Under the pieces are notes generated by a model. It saw only the letters and a list, made by a program, of their open reading frames with translations, did not search any database and had not been told where the DNA came from. Made by a program: the position numbers and the translations under genes. Positions 1-11,486 of a stretch of 64,000 nucleotides of DNA are shown one piece after another. Source of the stretch: Tulasnella sp. 424 (taxonomy: Eukaryota > Basidiomycota > Agaricomycetes > Cantharellales > Tulasnellaceae); assembly GCA_019633425.1 (NCBI GenBank), contig WSUB01000005.1, positions 434,001 to 498,000 of the forward strand. The letters are read 5' to 3'. How positions within the stretch are numbered: position 1 is the stretch's first letter; every line of letters begins with the position of its first letter.

Positions 1-43
1 CCAATCTCCTTAGCCAAGTCCAGCCCACAACAGACTGACCTAC

Positions 44-108
44 TTATTGCCGAGCCTTTGGCGCCAGATCTCCTCTTCAATCTCATTTAGTCCAACAGGC
101 CGGTCGGC
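44..108 (-). CDS. Possible internal exon of an unidentified gene leaving the left edge
   Basis: On the minus strand a TAG acceptor at 109-111 is followed by 65 nt of open frame rich in charged residues (it contains GLNEIEEEIW and RQRLG) and then a GTAGGT donor at 38-43. The composition reads like coding sequence, unlike the surrounding DNA. I do not recognise the family. The exon would belong to a gene whose next exons lie left of the window and whose 5' exons should lie right of 111, where I could not define them with confidence. Confidence 0.3.
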
Positions 109-1783
109 CTAATGGGAAGCGCCAGTAGGAAACTTGAGACCTTCCTCCTGCGTCTTGCTCGGTGCTTTTCTATTCTCAATTATCGACTGAAGAAGGGAAG
201 AAGAGGACCATCAATCCATCTGCTATCCGGGACCGACATCCGTCCCGAGGGCTTTGACACCCCAATTTTCGCAAGGTACGCTCTATTCTTGCGTCACCCG
301 CTTTGTTTACATCGGCGGAGAGAACAGTTCAACGCTCGATCAGCTTCCCAGAAAAAAAAGAGAGAGAAACGAGATCCACTAATAATCGCAGGCTTTACGA
401 CACGGGAATGTTGTCGCGGGCTGGAATAGTCTTTGAATTTTTTTTAAACACGTGCAAGCGTCCGGCAGCTGCCCTGCCTCCCCCCCCCCCCCCCTCGGAA
501 AGTGCTTCCACCTCGACGACCGAACTCACAAATACCTTCTTCGGAGAGAACGAGTGGAAAGACCCGCAAAGCCGCTGCATCGTCTGATCGGATGATTTGA
601 ATCTGGGTCTGGGCGGCTCTGGTCTTGGTCGTCGACCGGTGCATGCGGCCGAGTGGGAAGTGAGGCAACCTCACAACGTGCTTTCTCGTGAAATTAGGAA
701 CGGGAAAAAGAAGCACCCTCCCTTCTCTCGAACGCAACGCGAAAACTTGTGCGAACTTGAGATAGGAGGAACGATAGATAATGACATGCATGACAGGTTG
801 TAGCAGGTACCGCAGTTCAGATGGTGGCTGAATCGCTTTAGGACCCGGATATTTCTTATTTTCTGTTGGACCCGCAATCTAAAATGGGGATGAAGCGCGC
901 GAATGACGAGAGGGGCTTCGCGGCGGAAAAGACAGCCGAGTCCGCCACATTGAGATAGCGAGTGTGTACCTTGCAGTCAGCGAAGAAGAGCGATGAATGG
1001 GGCGTAGGAGGCGGCGGGTAGACGATCAAGGACCAAAAGGAGGGGGGAGGTATCACAACAGACGCATACACGAGTGGCTCCTAGATCTTCTCGTTAGATC
1101 ATTTCGTTTGAGACCTTCCCGACCCTGCTAGCTGCCACGCGTCGATGAACCGAAGTGTACGTACGTACGTTATAGTGTATAGGTAGCTTGGATAGTTTGC
1201 CAACCCCATTTCGAATTTGCTTTCTGGATGGGTTCGGATGTGCGATTTCTCCAATGCCGAACCCGGGCTCTTCGATTTCTATGACAGGTTTGTAGCGTCA
1301 AGACCTACAAATACGCATTCAACGACGCTGCCTCGAGTCGAGTCTCCGTCTGTTCGTTCCCTTCTTTCGTCCTCCCCGTCCTCTCCTCGCCTTCATTCCT
1401 CCGCCGGTCCCTCAAGCCTGCGTATCCCAGTCGATGGACGTCGAGACCACTACTTGACACCACTCAGCGTCCTCGGCCCTGCACAACAACACCTGAACCT
1501 GGTTCCGTCTACAAAACCTTGCCCACGACTCCATCATCGCCAGTCTCTCTATAAAACCTCAGGGGTCTGCACTCCGACGGTCCACCCGCAAATCATCAAC
1601 ACACTACTCAGCTCTCACTACCCTCCTACAACCCTCCATATAACAAGCAGAGCTATCTTTCTTTCTCTCTTACACACATATACATATATACTCAGGGGAA
1701 AGCGCTCTGAGCAAGAAGCATCGGTCAAACCAAGCCTGCTTGTTGATCACCACCCCCGCGCGCGCGTCACCACGGATCCCGCC
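109..1783. other. Intergenic region without a supportable gene
   Basis: Apart from the C tract I see no conserved protein, RNA gene or repeat here. The last 400 bases before 1784 are pyrimidine-rich, with TCTCTATAAAACC near 1546-1558 (TATA-like) and a (TATA)-rich stretch near 1678-1690. This fits a promoter and 5' leader for the small gene that starts at 1784. Short open frames in the region show no consistent splice signals or recognisable domains. Confidence 0.5.
480..494. repeat. Homopolymer C tract (15 C)
   Basis: An uninterrupted run of about 15 cytosines sits in non-coding DNA. Such runs are prone to length error in sequencing as well as to real slippage. No function is inferred. Confidence 0.8.
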
Positions 1784-2245
1784 ATGCCTGCAACTCCAAT
1801 TGAGGTATGCGGACCCCTCCTTCCCATACTTGACAACGCTTTGACTGACGATCGCCACGTCTCCAGATTGGAACGAGGGTATTCTGTACGTTATCTTATA
1901 TTGGATTCTGGGGAAGGTAATTCTGTCCCAGTCGCTGACATCCGGGTTGGTGCCTGTCGATTTAGTACATGATAACCCCAATTCCGCCCCCATCTACGGG
2001 GTCGTCGCCGGTTTCGAGCATATGGCCAACGTAAGTAATTCGTCACTACATCTGAACATCCTCAGGTTGACCTCTGACGTTGCTCGTTCAGGGAACCCAA
2101 ATGGCCAAACTCGACCTCGACGGCGGCAAGTCGGTCACAGTCCCGTGAGTAGCCACGCGCCTTCTTAATAACCTCTCCGTCAAAGGGTTTTATTCTCTAA
2201 CTACAGCTGACGGATAGTATGACTTCTTTGACTTTGGCCATGTAG
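1784..2245 (+). CDS. Small spliced protein of 61 residues, unknown function
   Basis: Five exons join cleanly: 1784-1804, 1867-1885, 1966-2030, 2092-2144 and 2218-2245, each flanked by GT and AG with compatible phases, ending at TAG. The predicted protein begins MPATPIEIGTRVFL, has a middle block with SAPIYGVVAGFEHMANG and then AKLDLDGGKSVTVP, and ends in MTSLTLAM. It has no signal peptide or membrane segment and reads as a compact small beta-rich domain, with a turn (DLDGGKS) between strands. I do not recognise the family. Four introns in under 0.5 kb of gene, all agreeing in phase, are the main argument that it is real. It stands alone in an otherwise gene-poor stretch. Confidence 0.6.
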
Positions 2246-4490
2246 GATCAACCTGGTCAGAGCGGCGACATAAAAGAAACTTCAACGCGTCGCACTCAAC
2301 CCGGCCTCGACGTTGGGTGGGGTGCACCGTGGACGTGGACCGCGCGTTTGACACGCCTACTGCCTCCATCCCCTCTCCAACCCATCCCATCTACGCAACG
2401 CTCAATTGTCCAAACATCACTCCTCCCAACAATATCACCCCCCTCTCTCTCAGCCTTCTTCTTCAAGCCCTCGGCCCCAGTGTATCTTCCGAAGCCCAGA
2501 AATCAACCCCTCAAAGTGCATACTAGTCCCATTTAGCCTCCCCCCGTGTTCTCCCTTCAGTGAAAGGAGCTTCCCGACTATGTAAGTTCCACCTCGAACC
2601 TTTTCTCAATCGACAAACATAATTTGCTTCCGTTTCGTTTTTCGCTAATATCCGCCTTTCATTCGTTTCGTTGCTTTTTTAGTTAGATGACTGCGTCTAT
2701 TCCACAAAAGCCTTCCCCGCTGCGACCTCGGACTAATCGCATTCCCTCCACCCGCCGCCGCGTCCTCCTCCTCCGCACGTTTTGCATTTTTGATCTTGAT
2801 CGCACTTCCCCTCACTCTACTTGTGTTTTTTGTTTCCCTCTCTCTCGCATCGGACATCCCTGTTTCCCAAATACCCGGCGTGGCAATATCGCATCATTTT
2901 CTCTTTTCCTCTTTCTGATCACGTTTCTCGCATCAATTGCATCATTTGTTCTTTTCCGAAGGCTCTTGTATCAGATTAGTTCCTCCACACGCGCATCTTT
3001 ATTTCACAAAACCCCCATAACTCCCGAACATGGCGTGTGGATCTGTGGAAAAGAGCGGCTTGAGACAATCGGTTCGATGTCCCTGGCCCTTCCCGGTGGC
3101 GGCCAACTTCATGAACGAAGGTGGCTGCGGACTCACGATCGTTCAGGGTTCTGCATTAGATTCCAATTCTGGACAATTTTAAGGAACGTCTTAGATTCCG
3201 TTGGCAACAAGCCTCTTATAGCCGCCGTGTTTTGCGACCAATCGAGAAAAGGGCTTTGCAGGGGTAGGGGTCGATCGCCGAATCCATTGAAAAGCAAGAG
3301 ATACACTCAAGCCCGATGGGGCTTGAAAGCTGAATCTGCACCCTCAAAAAGGGTACGTTTAAGAAGTCCTTCTCGTCATCATTTCGGCCTCGCTCCTTGT
3401 GACCACATGCGACTCGTGGGTCGATTGTAGCGAAATGGCATAGTATCGACGAATCCGCCGATTGTTGGTGCGGTGCACCTCGTTCTCGTCCTAGGCTGGG
3501 CACATGCACATGACTTCATTCAATAGGGGGGTTCAAAGTAATGCTCAGCTGGGACAGGGATTTTCGCATCTAGGCTAGGTGGTACGTATGACCTTGGAAG
3601 GGGGTCCTCACCTTTGATTTCGTAGGGGGTTAAACCGTGGGTCACCCTTACCCAAAATGGCAAATTGTTGTGGCCACGAGAACCTCACCCGATCCCGCAC
3701 CAACGATTCGTTATCGGGGAGAGGCGCGCACATGAGAGCTTAAGCCTCTGGAGCGACCATGGATCGTTCAGCGACTGCGGTAGCGACTATGCTCAGCTGG
3801 ATTAAGGCCCGGCAGTGGCACTGGGCCATCGACTGACGTGCTATCGGCGTTATAAACCCATCAGTGGGCCGAGAGGCATTGCAAGGAATTCTATTGAAAA
3901 GTCCCGACCTCGACATGCCCTCGGGAGACAATTCGATCCCATCAATGAGCGAGCCCAGTCCCTACCGCTCTCAAGGAACGGGGGTGAAGTCGTGGCCAGA
4001 GGGTCTGCTGTGCGCTTCGCGTCTTAGAGTCCTTCGCAAGGAAGGAGTCTCCCTAGATTCCTGCGCGGTTGTCCTACATCTATCGACATCACGAAAGCAC
4101 CGGCCTGGCCAAAGGATAAGGGTGGGAGGAAGATCTCTTGACTTGAATAACAAATACCGGCCTTTTGAAGTTCGAGTCCCGACGCCGGATTAGTCAGTGG
4201 TTATCGGGAGCAGGTGATGATGTGATACGTACTTGTCGTATGACTCTGTTCTTTCTCAGGCTGGCGTCGTGCATCTTCGCCGGTGTTGGCGCAGTGGCAA
4301 GTTCGAATTACGTCTGAAAGCATGAACGAGCGGAAGAAAATGCAGCCGACCGAACTAGAGAGGGTACGTCACTCGACGTCAACGAGAAACCGCGCACGAT
4401 CCCCAATAGGCGATTAACATTCGACATACGCCTTAACCAAGTGCCTGCTCTAATCGCAATTAGGGTACGAAGGATGCAAAGCGGACCTAC
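2246..4490. other. Gene-poor stretch
   Basis: No gene is supportable here. The open frame 2687-3430 (+) is long but low in complexity, contains splice-like and promoter-like AT- and CT-rich sequence, and shows no domain. A tRNA-like element at about 4099-4188 is listed separately. Composition from about 3 to 6 kb looks like decayed or neutrally evolving sequence. Confidence 0.4.
4099..4188 (+). pseudogene. Degenerate tRNA-like element (possible tRNA-Arg relic)
   Basis: TGGCCAAAGGATAAGG (4106-4121) matches a D-arm / A-box with the GGATAAGG pattern seen in many arginine tRNAs. AGTTCGAGTCCC (4169-4180) matches a T-loop / B-box. CCGGC near 4100 can pair with GCCGG near 4184. The T stem does not pair, the D stem has a mismatch and no clean anticodon stem is visible, so I call it a relic or a tRNA-derived short interspersed element rather than a working tRNA. 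Confidence 0.25.
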
Positions 4491-4738
4491 CTTGCCCCAC
4501 CCCGTATGTTGAGCATCCTCCACAGTGGTATCGCGAAGAATGGTAGCTTCACAGTTGACGTAAAAGATCGATCCGGGCATGCCGGACTTGATCTTTTTCT
4601 TACCACGAGTGGATACTTCAACCAAAACTACGTATGTTCCTGTCAAAGGTCGAATGAGGCTCGGGTATGTAAATTCCTCATCGGTCTATGCTCGGGGGCA
4701 AACCCACGGATAACCTGTGATGCGGGGTTGAACCGCAT
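4491..4738 (-). CDS. Candidate 5' part of a small unrecognised gene
   Basis: Exon 1 (4738-4708) starts MRFNPASQVI and ends at a GTGGGT donor in phase 1. Exon 2 (4639-4491) follows a CAG acceptor and continues the frame with TYVVLVEVSTRGKKKI, later FYVNCEATILRDT, ending GWGK at a GTAGGT donor. The reading is coding-like and phase-consistent, but I could not fix the downstream exon. No domain is recognised, and no secretion signal is seen. It could also be a decayed gene. Confidence 0.3.
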
Positions 4739-6865
4739 GTCGGCACGCACGGACCGGACTTAAAGTGAGTGTTTCTGTGAGTCTCAAAGAATAGCTTTCC
4801 TCGAACACACGCCTCACCTGATGCTTAAGCGAGGGGCTTCGACTTCGAGCTGTTGAACAAAGAAAGCAAGGGCGGCGATTCTGCACGAATGGGGCGTGGC
4901 GTTGTCGTCCAAGAATAGCAGGAGCGTATTAACGTTGCACGACATGGGAACTTCCCTGCTTCAGAGGGAGGTTGCGTCCCAAGGCAAAGTGAAGGAAGCT
5001 GGTCATGAGCTATATGGAACCAAACGCTACGGCTGAATACAGAGAAGGAAACGAACGCCACTTAGCTCAGAAGAAGGGGATCGCTGTTCTCCACACACTG
5101 CAGACATGCAGGTTACATGCTGGTTTCGAAGCACCAAGGCATGCGCGGGCTTCTGGTGGAAAGCACATCCCCGCAAGTGTCCTTTCAACGGCCAAACGTT
5201 CAAGGACGTCTATGTCCTAAACGGAATTCCGATTTGTATCAAAACCGGAGCCGTTATCGGCCGTTTCATTGTTGCGACGCGTGGGGCTCCGAATCTCCAT
5301 TCGAGAAAGAGCGGGACGCTCGAAGTGTTTAATGCCGTCGTGCTCGGCGGGTATAGATTAACTAGACGATGGAACAAAGGCTGCATTCACATCCAGGGCC
5401 GGGCCTCATGACTGCTAGGAAGCTGGAGTCGACACTGTTTCGAGTCGCTCAGTTTATTGGAAAGGAAGTTGCAAACAGCCTCCTCCACCGACTCCCGAAG
5501 CGTCAACTGCGTCGCTCCTTCATACAACATTCATCGGCGGAGGAGTCTAGCGTCGCCTGATAATAGGAAGCAATTCTGCGCAGGAAGGTAATAGCAATCG
5601 GAACCGCCGCGATCCGTGCCCTGGTGTTTAGCCTTTAGAAGTTCAGCCCTATGAACTTGCTAGAAGCGAACGGATTGGCGCCAGGGACTGCACGCTTAAC
5701 CTGGACCCCTAGCAAGGGAAAAATATAACAATTCCATAACTTTTTAGGAGTTGGAGTGGTCTATACAGCATCCGACGAGATGAACGGCTCCGAAAAAGCA
5801 AACAACGCTGATACAACCAGGAACCAAAAACATTTATATACATTGACCAGTCATCTGGCTGAACCGGCGGATACAGAAGGCTTCATCGCGGGCGGGATCG
5901 TTCAAAGCCGATCGTCGGAGGTCGGGGAAGGGGTAGAAGACGACGCCGAGGACCAGAGGAGTGGCGGGGTCTCACTCAAACGAAGAAGGTGACATTCGGC
6001 TGGGAAATGACGGATAAAGGATGAAAGATTTGTCCTTGGCTGAGACTGGCTTCATTCAATACCGGCGCTTCGCGTTTCCGGATGACAACAAACACAGAGT
6101 TACACGAATTTTGCCTTTCATGAAATCGGGCTGGAGGTGTTGACGATATTTTGATGTGTATGAGAGGGGCATGAACCAGACAGTTGAACGTAACACCAAT
6201 GCTACGTGTCACATGAATTGGGGAGCCTCCCAAATGACTGCCAGAATATTGCTTGAAGGAATACGCGTATGCTGTACGTTGAACTAGTGTGCACCTAAAC
6301 CGCGTGGGGGGGTAAACTAAGAGATCGAGACTTGGCAACACGACGTTCAAGCTCGCGGTGCCACCTAAGCGAACATAGGCCCCATAGTGTTCAAGAACAT
6401 AGTGCACAGCATTCAGCGCATGTAACTTTTCAGTCGTGCCTTTGGCGATGGATCGAGTGGAGTTGAGAGGGCGGGATCGCAGATTTTGCAGTGGGATCAT
6501 GTGGCTGTGCCTGGGATCGCCAGTCGGGGCTCGAATCGGAGATGGGAGTTAGAGCTATAAGTTCAAGACCAGAAGCTCCATTAGTCTGCGTAATATACAG
6601 CGCTAGTGGATGGTCTGCTAGGCTTGGTGGGCATCGCAAAACTCGTTCGGACGAGGCTCAAGCCACACCGGCGGTTAGGCGTCCATGTTCGGTACGTGTA
6701 CGATCAGTCAGCGCGGCCGAACTGCCCAAAGCATTTATAGGAAACGACAGCAGGTCTTACGAAGAAGAGAAATGAGAATCGCAGGTACGATAACAGGGAG
6801 GGCGAATAAAGTACATCATTAAAAGCACAAGAGAAGGTCCTAGGAATCGACCACGAACGGGTCCT
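4739..6865. other. Gene-poor stretch upstream of the RPB6 3' end
   Basis: There are several open frames of 60-175 codons (for example 5976-6500 on the minus strand and 5106-5411 on the plus strand). None shows a recognisable domain, and donor and acceptor sites at their ends are weak or missing. I annotate nothing here. Confidence 0.4.
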
Positions 6866-7492
6866 CTAGTCGGTTTTTAACTCTGAAACACTCCAATCTT
6901 CGAAACTGCCATCGGGAAGATAGCGTCGGATGATGAGTGGGATTTTACGCTGCGAGAGCTCTTTGATCGCGATCTCCAGTGGGTCGGTTTCGCCTTCCAG
7001 TGGTACCAGAATAGGAGCATTCATACTATACGGAAAGAAAGGAGATGGCATAGTGTGAGTATAATGCACCGAATACAGAAGAAAAATGGAGCCAGACCTG
7101 ATTTGCAACGCTCTCGTACCAAGAATTCTTGCCCGCTCGTACTTGGTCATGTAAGGAGTGGTAACCCGGACCTCATTCGGTTTGTCGAACTTCTCGCGTC
7201 CAGCACCCATAGTAGGCTTCGCCGCGGCCGGCTTGAATGATGGTTTCTTGCCAGAGCTCGGGCCAGCGCCGTTTACATCTCCCTCTCCTTCACCTTCGGC
7301 TCCATTGGCCATTGCCTCATCCTGATCTTGCATGTCCTCGTCCATGCGATCGGCATCATAGTCGTCAAAATCGCCCCCTCTGGAAGTCAGAGGTAGTAAA
7401 GGAAGCGAAAGGACGTCTTCAGATTGCTGCAATTCCCGTCTAGTTTGAAACCACCCTCACCCGGCATCGTATCCTCCTTCATCGTCACTCAT
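6866..7492 (-). CDS. RPB6: DNA-directed RNA polymerases I, II and III subunit RPABC2 (Rpb6)
   Basis: This is the small acidic subunit shared by all three nuclear RNA polymerases, where it stabilises the clamp and assembly. Three exons: 7492-7461, 7379-7098 and 7025-6866. The protein begins [11 protein letters not shown], has a long acidic N-terminal segment ([17 protein letters not shown]), then the conserved core [20 protein letters not shown] joined to [19 protein letters not shown] across intron 2, and ends [20 protein letters not shown]. Intron 2 falls inside the conserved core and removing it restores the family sequence exactly. The ATG at 7492 is chosen because it gives the acidic start expected of the family. 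Length, about 157 residues, fits. It lies 463 bp downstream of the RFC4 stop on the same strand. Confidence 0.95.
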
Positions 7493-7955
7493 GATTCAAG
7501 ACTGATAGGTGGGACTTCGCTTCTTTAGAAGAGGAAAGAGCCACAAAGTCTTCCTTTGGCAAGATGGTCTGAAGCTGAGAGCCGGTGGCGGGGGTACTGG
7601 CGGTGGTAGAAAATTTGAACAAGGGGCGCGATGCACGCCCTGGAGACAAACAAAGGTTTCCTGCCTCGAGTCCGGCGGTCACGGTCTTTCGCGACATTTA
7701 CAAGCTCTAAGTTTGAAAGAACCTGGATTGCGACGGCCCGAAATCCCAGGTTCTCGTACTAACGACAGTTTTCAAATTCCGGCCCGCCAGGTGCGGAGCG
7801 GTCATCAGTCCCCCTCCGCACAGAGCATGGCAAGAGCAAGATAGTGCATTAGGGCCCCTTCACTGCACGAAGGCGTAAGAGGTCACGATGTAAAAGCCGC
7901 CTAACTACATTCGTCTCAGCTTGTCTTGAACAACTTTGGGTCCAATTTCTGCGGT
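7493..7955. other. Intergenic between RFC4 3' end and RPB6 start
   Basis: This should contain the RFC4 terminator and RPB6 promoter. No conserved open frame is seen. The short frames here have no recognisable domain. Confidence 0.5.
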
Positions 7956-9414
7956 TCACGAGTTAAACTCAAACAGCCTTCCTCTGTTGATCAAGATGGC
8001 GTTGCCTACCATTTTACATAACCGCGCTAACAGACCCCCAAGTTGTACCAGGGTGCCAACGCCTTCAAGTATTCTCATGTGAGTCCAGCCTATTTCCTGC
8101 CCAAGGGTATATTAGAGCAGAGAATCGCAATAGACGGAGCTGAGGTTGTGCTTACTCTGATAAATTCAAGCTTTGTGTATTCGGGCATACTTGAAACGAC
8201 TTTAGGATCAGTGAAAACTCCCTCTTTCAAGTGATCGGACGCCTCACTCGTTGTACGTTTTGACCACGCGGAAGATCGTCGTCACTATGTCAACAGCACT
8301 GTACCCTTGGTTCCACAAGTAATCGAGTTTCTTCAAAGCCTCTTCGACATCACCCTTGATGCATGCTTTGATCATGTCTTGGACAACGACGGGATGCGGC
8401 TGGTCGCAAACTTTGAAGACATTGTCGCCCGAGACGAAGCCAAATCCAGCAAATGTGGATTGAAGGTTGTTGATCGCTTGGCGCATGTCACCCTCTGCTG
8501 TGAAGATCAAGGCCGTTAAGCCCTCTTCATTGTATTCGACCTAGTGCATGAACCAAAGTCAGAGAAGGGCCTAACTGACGGCACTTCGGAACGCCAACCT
8601 TCTCTGCCTCGCAAATCTCGAGTAGTCGTTGAAGGACTTCCTGGTCTTTTAGCTTCGCGTACCGCAAGATGGCGCAGCGACTTTGAATGGGCTCGATGAT
8701 TTTGCTGGACATGTTGCAGGCGAGAGCAAATCGGGTGGTATTGGCATAGATTTCCATTGTTCGACGTAAAGCCTGCTGTGCGCCAGCCGTCATACTGAGA
8801 CGTATAAGGTTAACTCATCGACTCTTGGATCGCCGACAAAGCCTACCTGTCTGCTTCGTCCAAGATGACGAATTTGTGCCGACCAGGAGGAAGGGAAACC
8901 TTCTTCTGTGCAAAAGATTTGATCTTATTTCGGACAACATCGATCCCTCTGGAAGGCGCGTTAAGACTCTCAGCAAGAAAGCTCAGACGACGGACTGGCG
9001 GTGGCGGACCTTTCGTCTGATGCATTTAGTTCGAGAACACCCTCCTTGTACGCATCGCCGAGCATAGCATGAGCTAAACAATGGATACTCGTGGTCTTTC
9101 CAATACCTGGAAGGCCCTAGCCCGGTACGAGTGTGCTCAACAAATAGGCGAAAAGGCGCGCTGAAGTGAAACACACCGAGATAATAATGTGGGGGCAGTT
9201 TCCTTCTTTAGCAATTACTTTAAGCCTTTCGATGGTATCTTGGTTTCCGACAATGTCATCTAGTATTTTGGGGCGGTACTTTTCTACCCTAAGGACGTAG
9301 ATGGTGAGCTGGGGCACTGGAATTTGGGGAGTTATGCATGTACCAGGGTAGTTCGTACGCATCAGGGGCGGAAGTAGCGGGTTCCTTGCCCTTTAAAGAT
9401 GACCCAGTGGCCAT
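7956..9414 (-). CDS. RFC4: Replication factor C subunit 4 (clamp-loader AAA+ ATPase)
   Basis: A small subunit of the RFC clamp loader, which uses ATP to load PCNA onto primed DNA in the nucleus. The N-terminus [20 protein letters not shown] joins across an intron to give the family hallmark YELPWVEKYRP. Then come the Walker [11 protein letters not shown] (about 9085-9115), [18 protein letters not shown], Walker B FVILDEAD, the SRC box [12 protein letters not shown], sensor 2 [13 protein letters not shown], and a C-terminal collar ending GLLARLC. The Walker A with Ile in place of the usual Thr matches my memory of yeast Rfc4, so it identifies the paralogue rather than suggesting a defect. It has several introns. 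The final residues after GLLARLCKM are uncertain: a GTAGGC donor follows directly and the true last exon could lie further downstream. It is divergent from the seryl-tRNA synthetase, 146 bp away. Confidence 0.93.
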
Positions 9415-9560
9415 ATATAGATGAAGGATGCGCAGAACGGAAGTAGAGAACGGGGTGGAATGAGGAGGGAACCGCGACGCGTTCGAACTAGAATTCCCAC
9501 CGCCGCGGTTTACGTTCGACTTGCCACAACACTCTTGTACCCAAAAACCTTCAACGAACC
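9415..9560. promoter_or_regulatory. Shared bidirectional promoter, RFC4 / mitochondrial SerRS
   Basis: Only 146 bp separate two divergent start codons (RFC4 at 9414 on the minus strand and SerRS at 9561 on the plus strand), so both promoters must lie in or overlap this interval or extend into the genes. No clear TATA element is seen. The segment is GC-rich in its centre (GAATTCCCACCGCCGCGG). Confidence 0.6.
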
Positions 9561-11288
9561 ATGCATCGAGTTTTAAAACGTCGAAATGTTCTAACAAGCT
9601 GTAAACGACGTGAGTGCATGAGGCTGCCTTTATATATCTTGATTTAACTTAAATATCTTTAAGGCCAGTCGACAGCGCCTCAACGTCTGGAGCACCGCTT
9701 CAAGCCTCTTTGCCGGTCACCTCGCGACGTGGATTGTGTTCTTCACCTTCCCTATACGAGGCAAAGTCAATAGGTGGTGCTTTAGCAAAACCTCGCATAG
9801 ACTACCGCGCCATCATTGACAACGCCGTCTACAAATCCCACAACGCCTTCAATCGACGAGCAAACGTTCCTGTCAATACAATCCCGGACATAGTTCGCTT
9901 GCAAGACTCTCACAACAGCATTAGCGTACGACTTAACCAGCTGAAAGCAGAGAGAGCCGAGGTTGGAGAAAGAGTGCGGAAAGGCGGAGAATTCCGGGTG
10001 GCAGCCTTGGAAGAAGCGAAGCGGCTGAAAATGGAAATCCAAAACCTGGAGCACACCTTGAGTGAATTGGACGAGGAGCTCCTCAGCAAAAGCCTCCTCC
10101 TGCCAAACGACACACATCCCAATGTCCCTCTCGGAGCGGAGGAGAAGGCTGCTCAGATCGCCACCGTTGGGCCTCCCCCTCGAGAGGTGGACCCTGCTCG
10201 GCATCATGTCTCGATCAACCAAGACTTGAAGTTCATGGACCTCGAGTCTGGAGCTGTGGCCTCAGGGTCTTCATGGTACTATCTGAAGGATATGGGCGCC
10301 TTCCTCGAGCTTGCCCTCACAAATTTCGCTATGAGCGTTGCGGTCAAGCATGGATTCACGCCGGTCATGACTCCGGATGTCGTGAAGGAAGAGATCGCCA
10401 CTCGGTGCGGTTTCCAACCGCGTGACGAGCAATCCTCTGCGCCTACGCAGAACTATTATCTCCACCGCGACGACACCGAATCTCAGCTCGTTCTCGCGGG
10501 TACAGCCGAGATACCGCTTGCCGCAATGTTTGCGGGGAAGATATATGACTACGGCGCTCTACCGCTGAAAGTCGTAGGACTGGGCCGTGCCTTCCGCGCA
10601 GAGGCAGGGGCTCGAGGGGCCGATACCCGAGGACTGTACCGAGTGCATCAGTTTTCGAAAGTCGAGCTTTTCGTCGTATCCGAAGGAAACGTGGAGACAA
10701 GCTCGCGGCTTATGGAAGAGATGAAGGAGGTGCAGACGGAGATCTTCAACACGCTGGGTCTATCCTTCCGGTACGATCATTTCCTTTGGAATGCGAAAAC
10801 AGTAAAGCTAAACCCGTTTTGGGATGTAGTGTGCTTGATATGCCAACAGAAGAGCTGGGAGCAAGCGCTTATCGAAAATACGACATGGAAGCATGGATGC
10901 CCGGGCGAGGTGGTTGGGGAGAGGTAGGCTCCGTTGCCATGGAATGATCAGGGGTGATTTTCCGATTAGCTGACATTCAATTTATGCTAAATTATAGATC
11001 TCTTCCTTGTCGAACTGTACCGATTATCAGTCTCGTCGCCTTCACATTCGACATCAACTTGCTTCTCAAGCCAATCAATCCAAGCTGCCGGAGAAAGATG
11101 CACGTGGACCCAATACGACGTTCGCCCATACCCTAAACGGGACGGCTGCAGCAATACCGCGTTTGATTGTCGCATTGATCGAGAACGGTGCCCGATTCGA
11201 TACAGAAGGAAAAGTGGTTGGTCTGGACCTACCCGAGGCACTTCGTCCATTCTGGCTCGGGACTACCGATAATATAGAGTGGGTCTGA
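9561..11288 (+). CDS. Seryl-tRNA synthetase, mitochondrial type
   Basis: Charges mitochondrial tRNA-Ser. The ATG at 9561 gives [13 protein letters not shown], a basic amphipathic start that suits mitochondrial import; intron 1 then joins phase 1 to the exon near 9668. Next come an N-terminal coiled-coil tRNA-binding arm (about residues 70-140, [16 protein letters not shown]), then class II motifs: [17 protein letters not shown], motif 2 [20 protein letters not shown] followed by [12 protein letters not shown], and motif 3 [18 protein letters not shown]. Introns near 10770-10825 and 10926-10997 split the C-terminal half; removing them gives [18 protein letters not shown] and [15 protein letters not shown], both family-typical. 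The bacterial-like sequence favours the organellar over the cytosolic enzyme (DIA4 in yeast). Complete, about 490 residues. Confidence 0.92.
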
Positions 11289-11486
11289 TGTGTATTTATA
11301 ATATATTCTTGTGGGAGTGGACGATTCCACTTCCTTCCGCTTTAAGTCAGTTGTGTGTAGGGCCCGATCACGGTGGCGTCGAAGGTGGACCGCGTTGTTT
11401 GCTCGCAACATGTCTTGACTTGGACCGCGTCTTTGTTCACCACACCAACATACTCTTTATTCACGCTACCACCTAATTGCTTCACT

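Noticed and set aside
1217..1972. 251-codon open frame on the plus strand
   Set aside because: It runs through promoter-like low-complexity sequence and overlaps the spliced small gene in another arrangement. No domain is visible.
2687..3430. 247-codon open frame on the plus strand
   Set aside because: Low-complexity and T/C-rich at its start, with no domain or consistent splice sites. It looks like chance openness.
4268..4312. Second A/B-box-like pair (GGTGTTGGCGCAGTGG and AAGTTCGAATTAC)
   Set aside because: The boxes lie almost adjacent, leaving no room for an anticodon arm, so it cannot be a tRNA.
5976..6500. 174-codon open frame on the minus strand
   Set aside because: It does not resemble a known protein, and the only possible donor (GTGCAC) is weak. 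Not convincing as a gene.
9085..9115. Altered Walker A (GLPGIGKT) in RFC4 as a possible inactivating change
   Set aside because: From memory, yeast Rfc4 carries the same Gly-Ile-Gly-Lys form, so this is paralogue-typical and not a defect.
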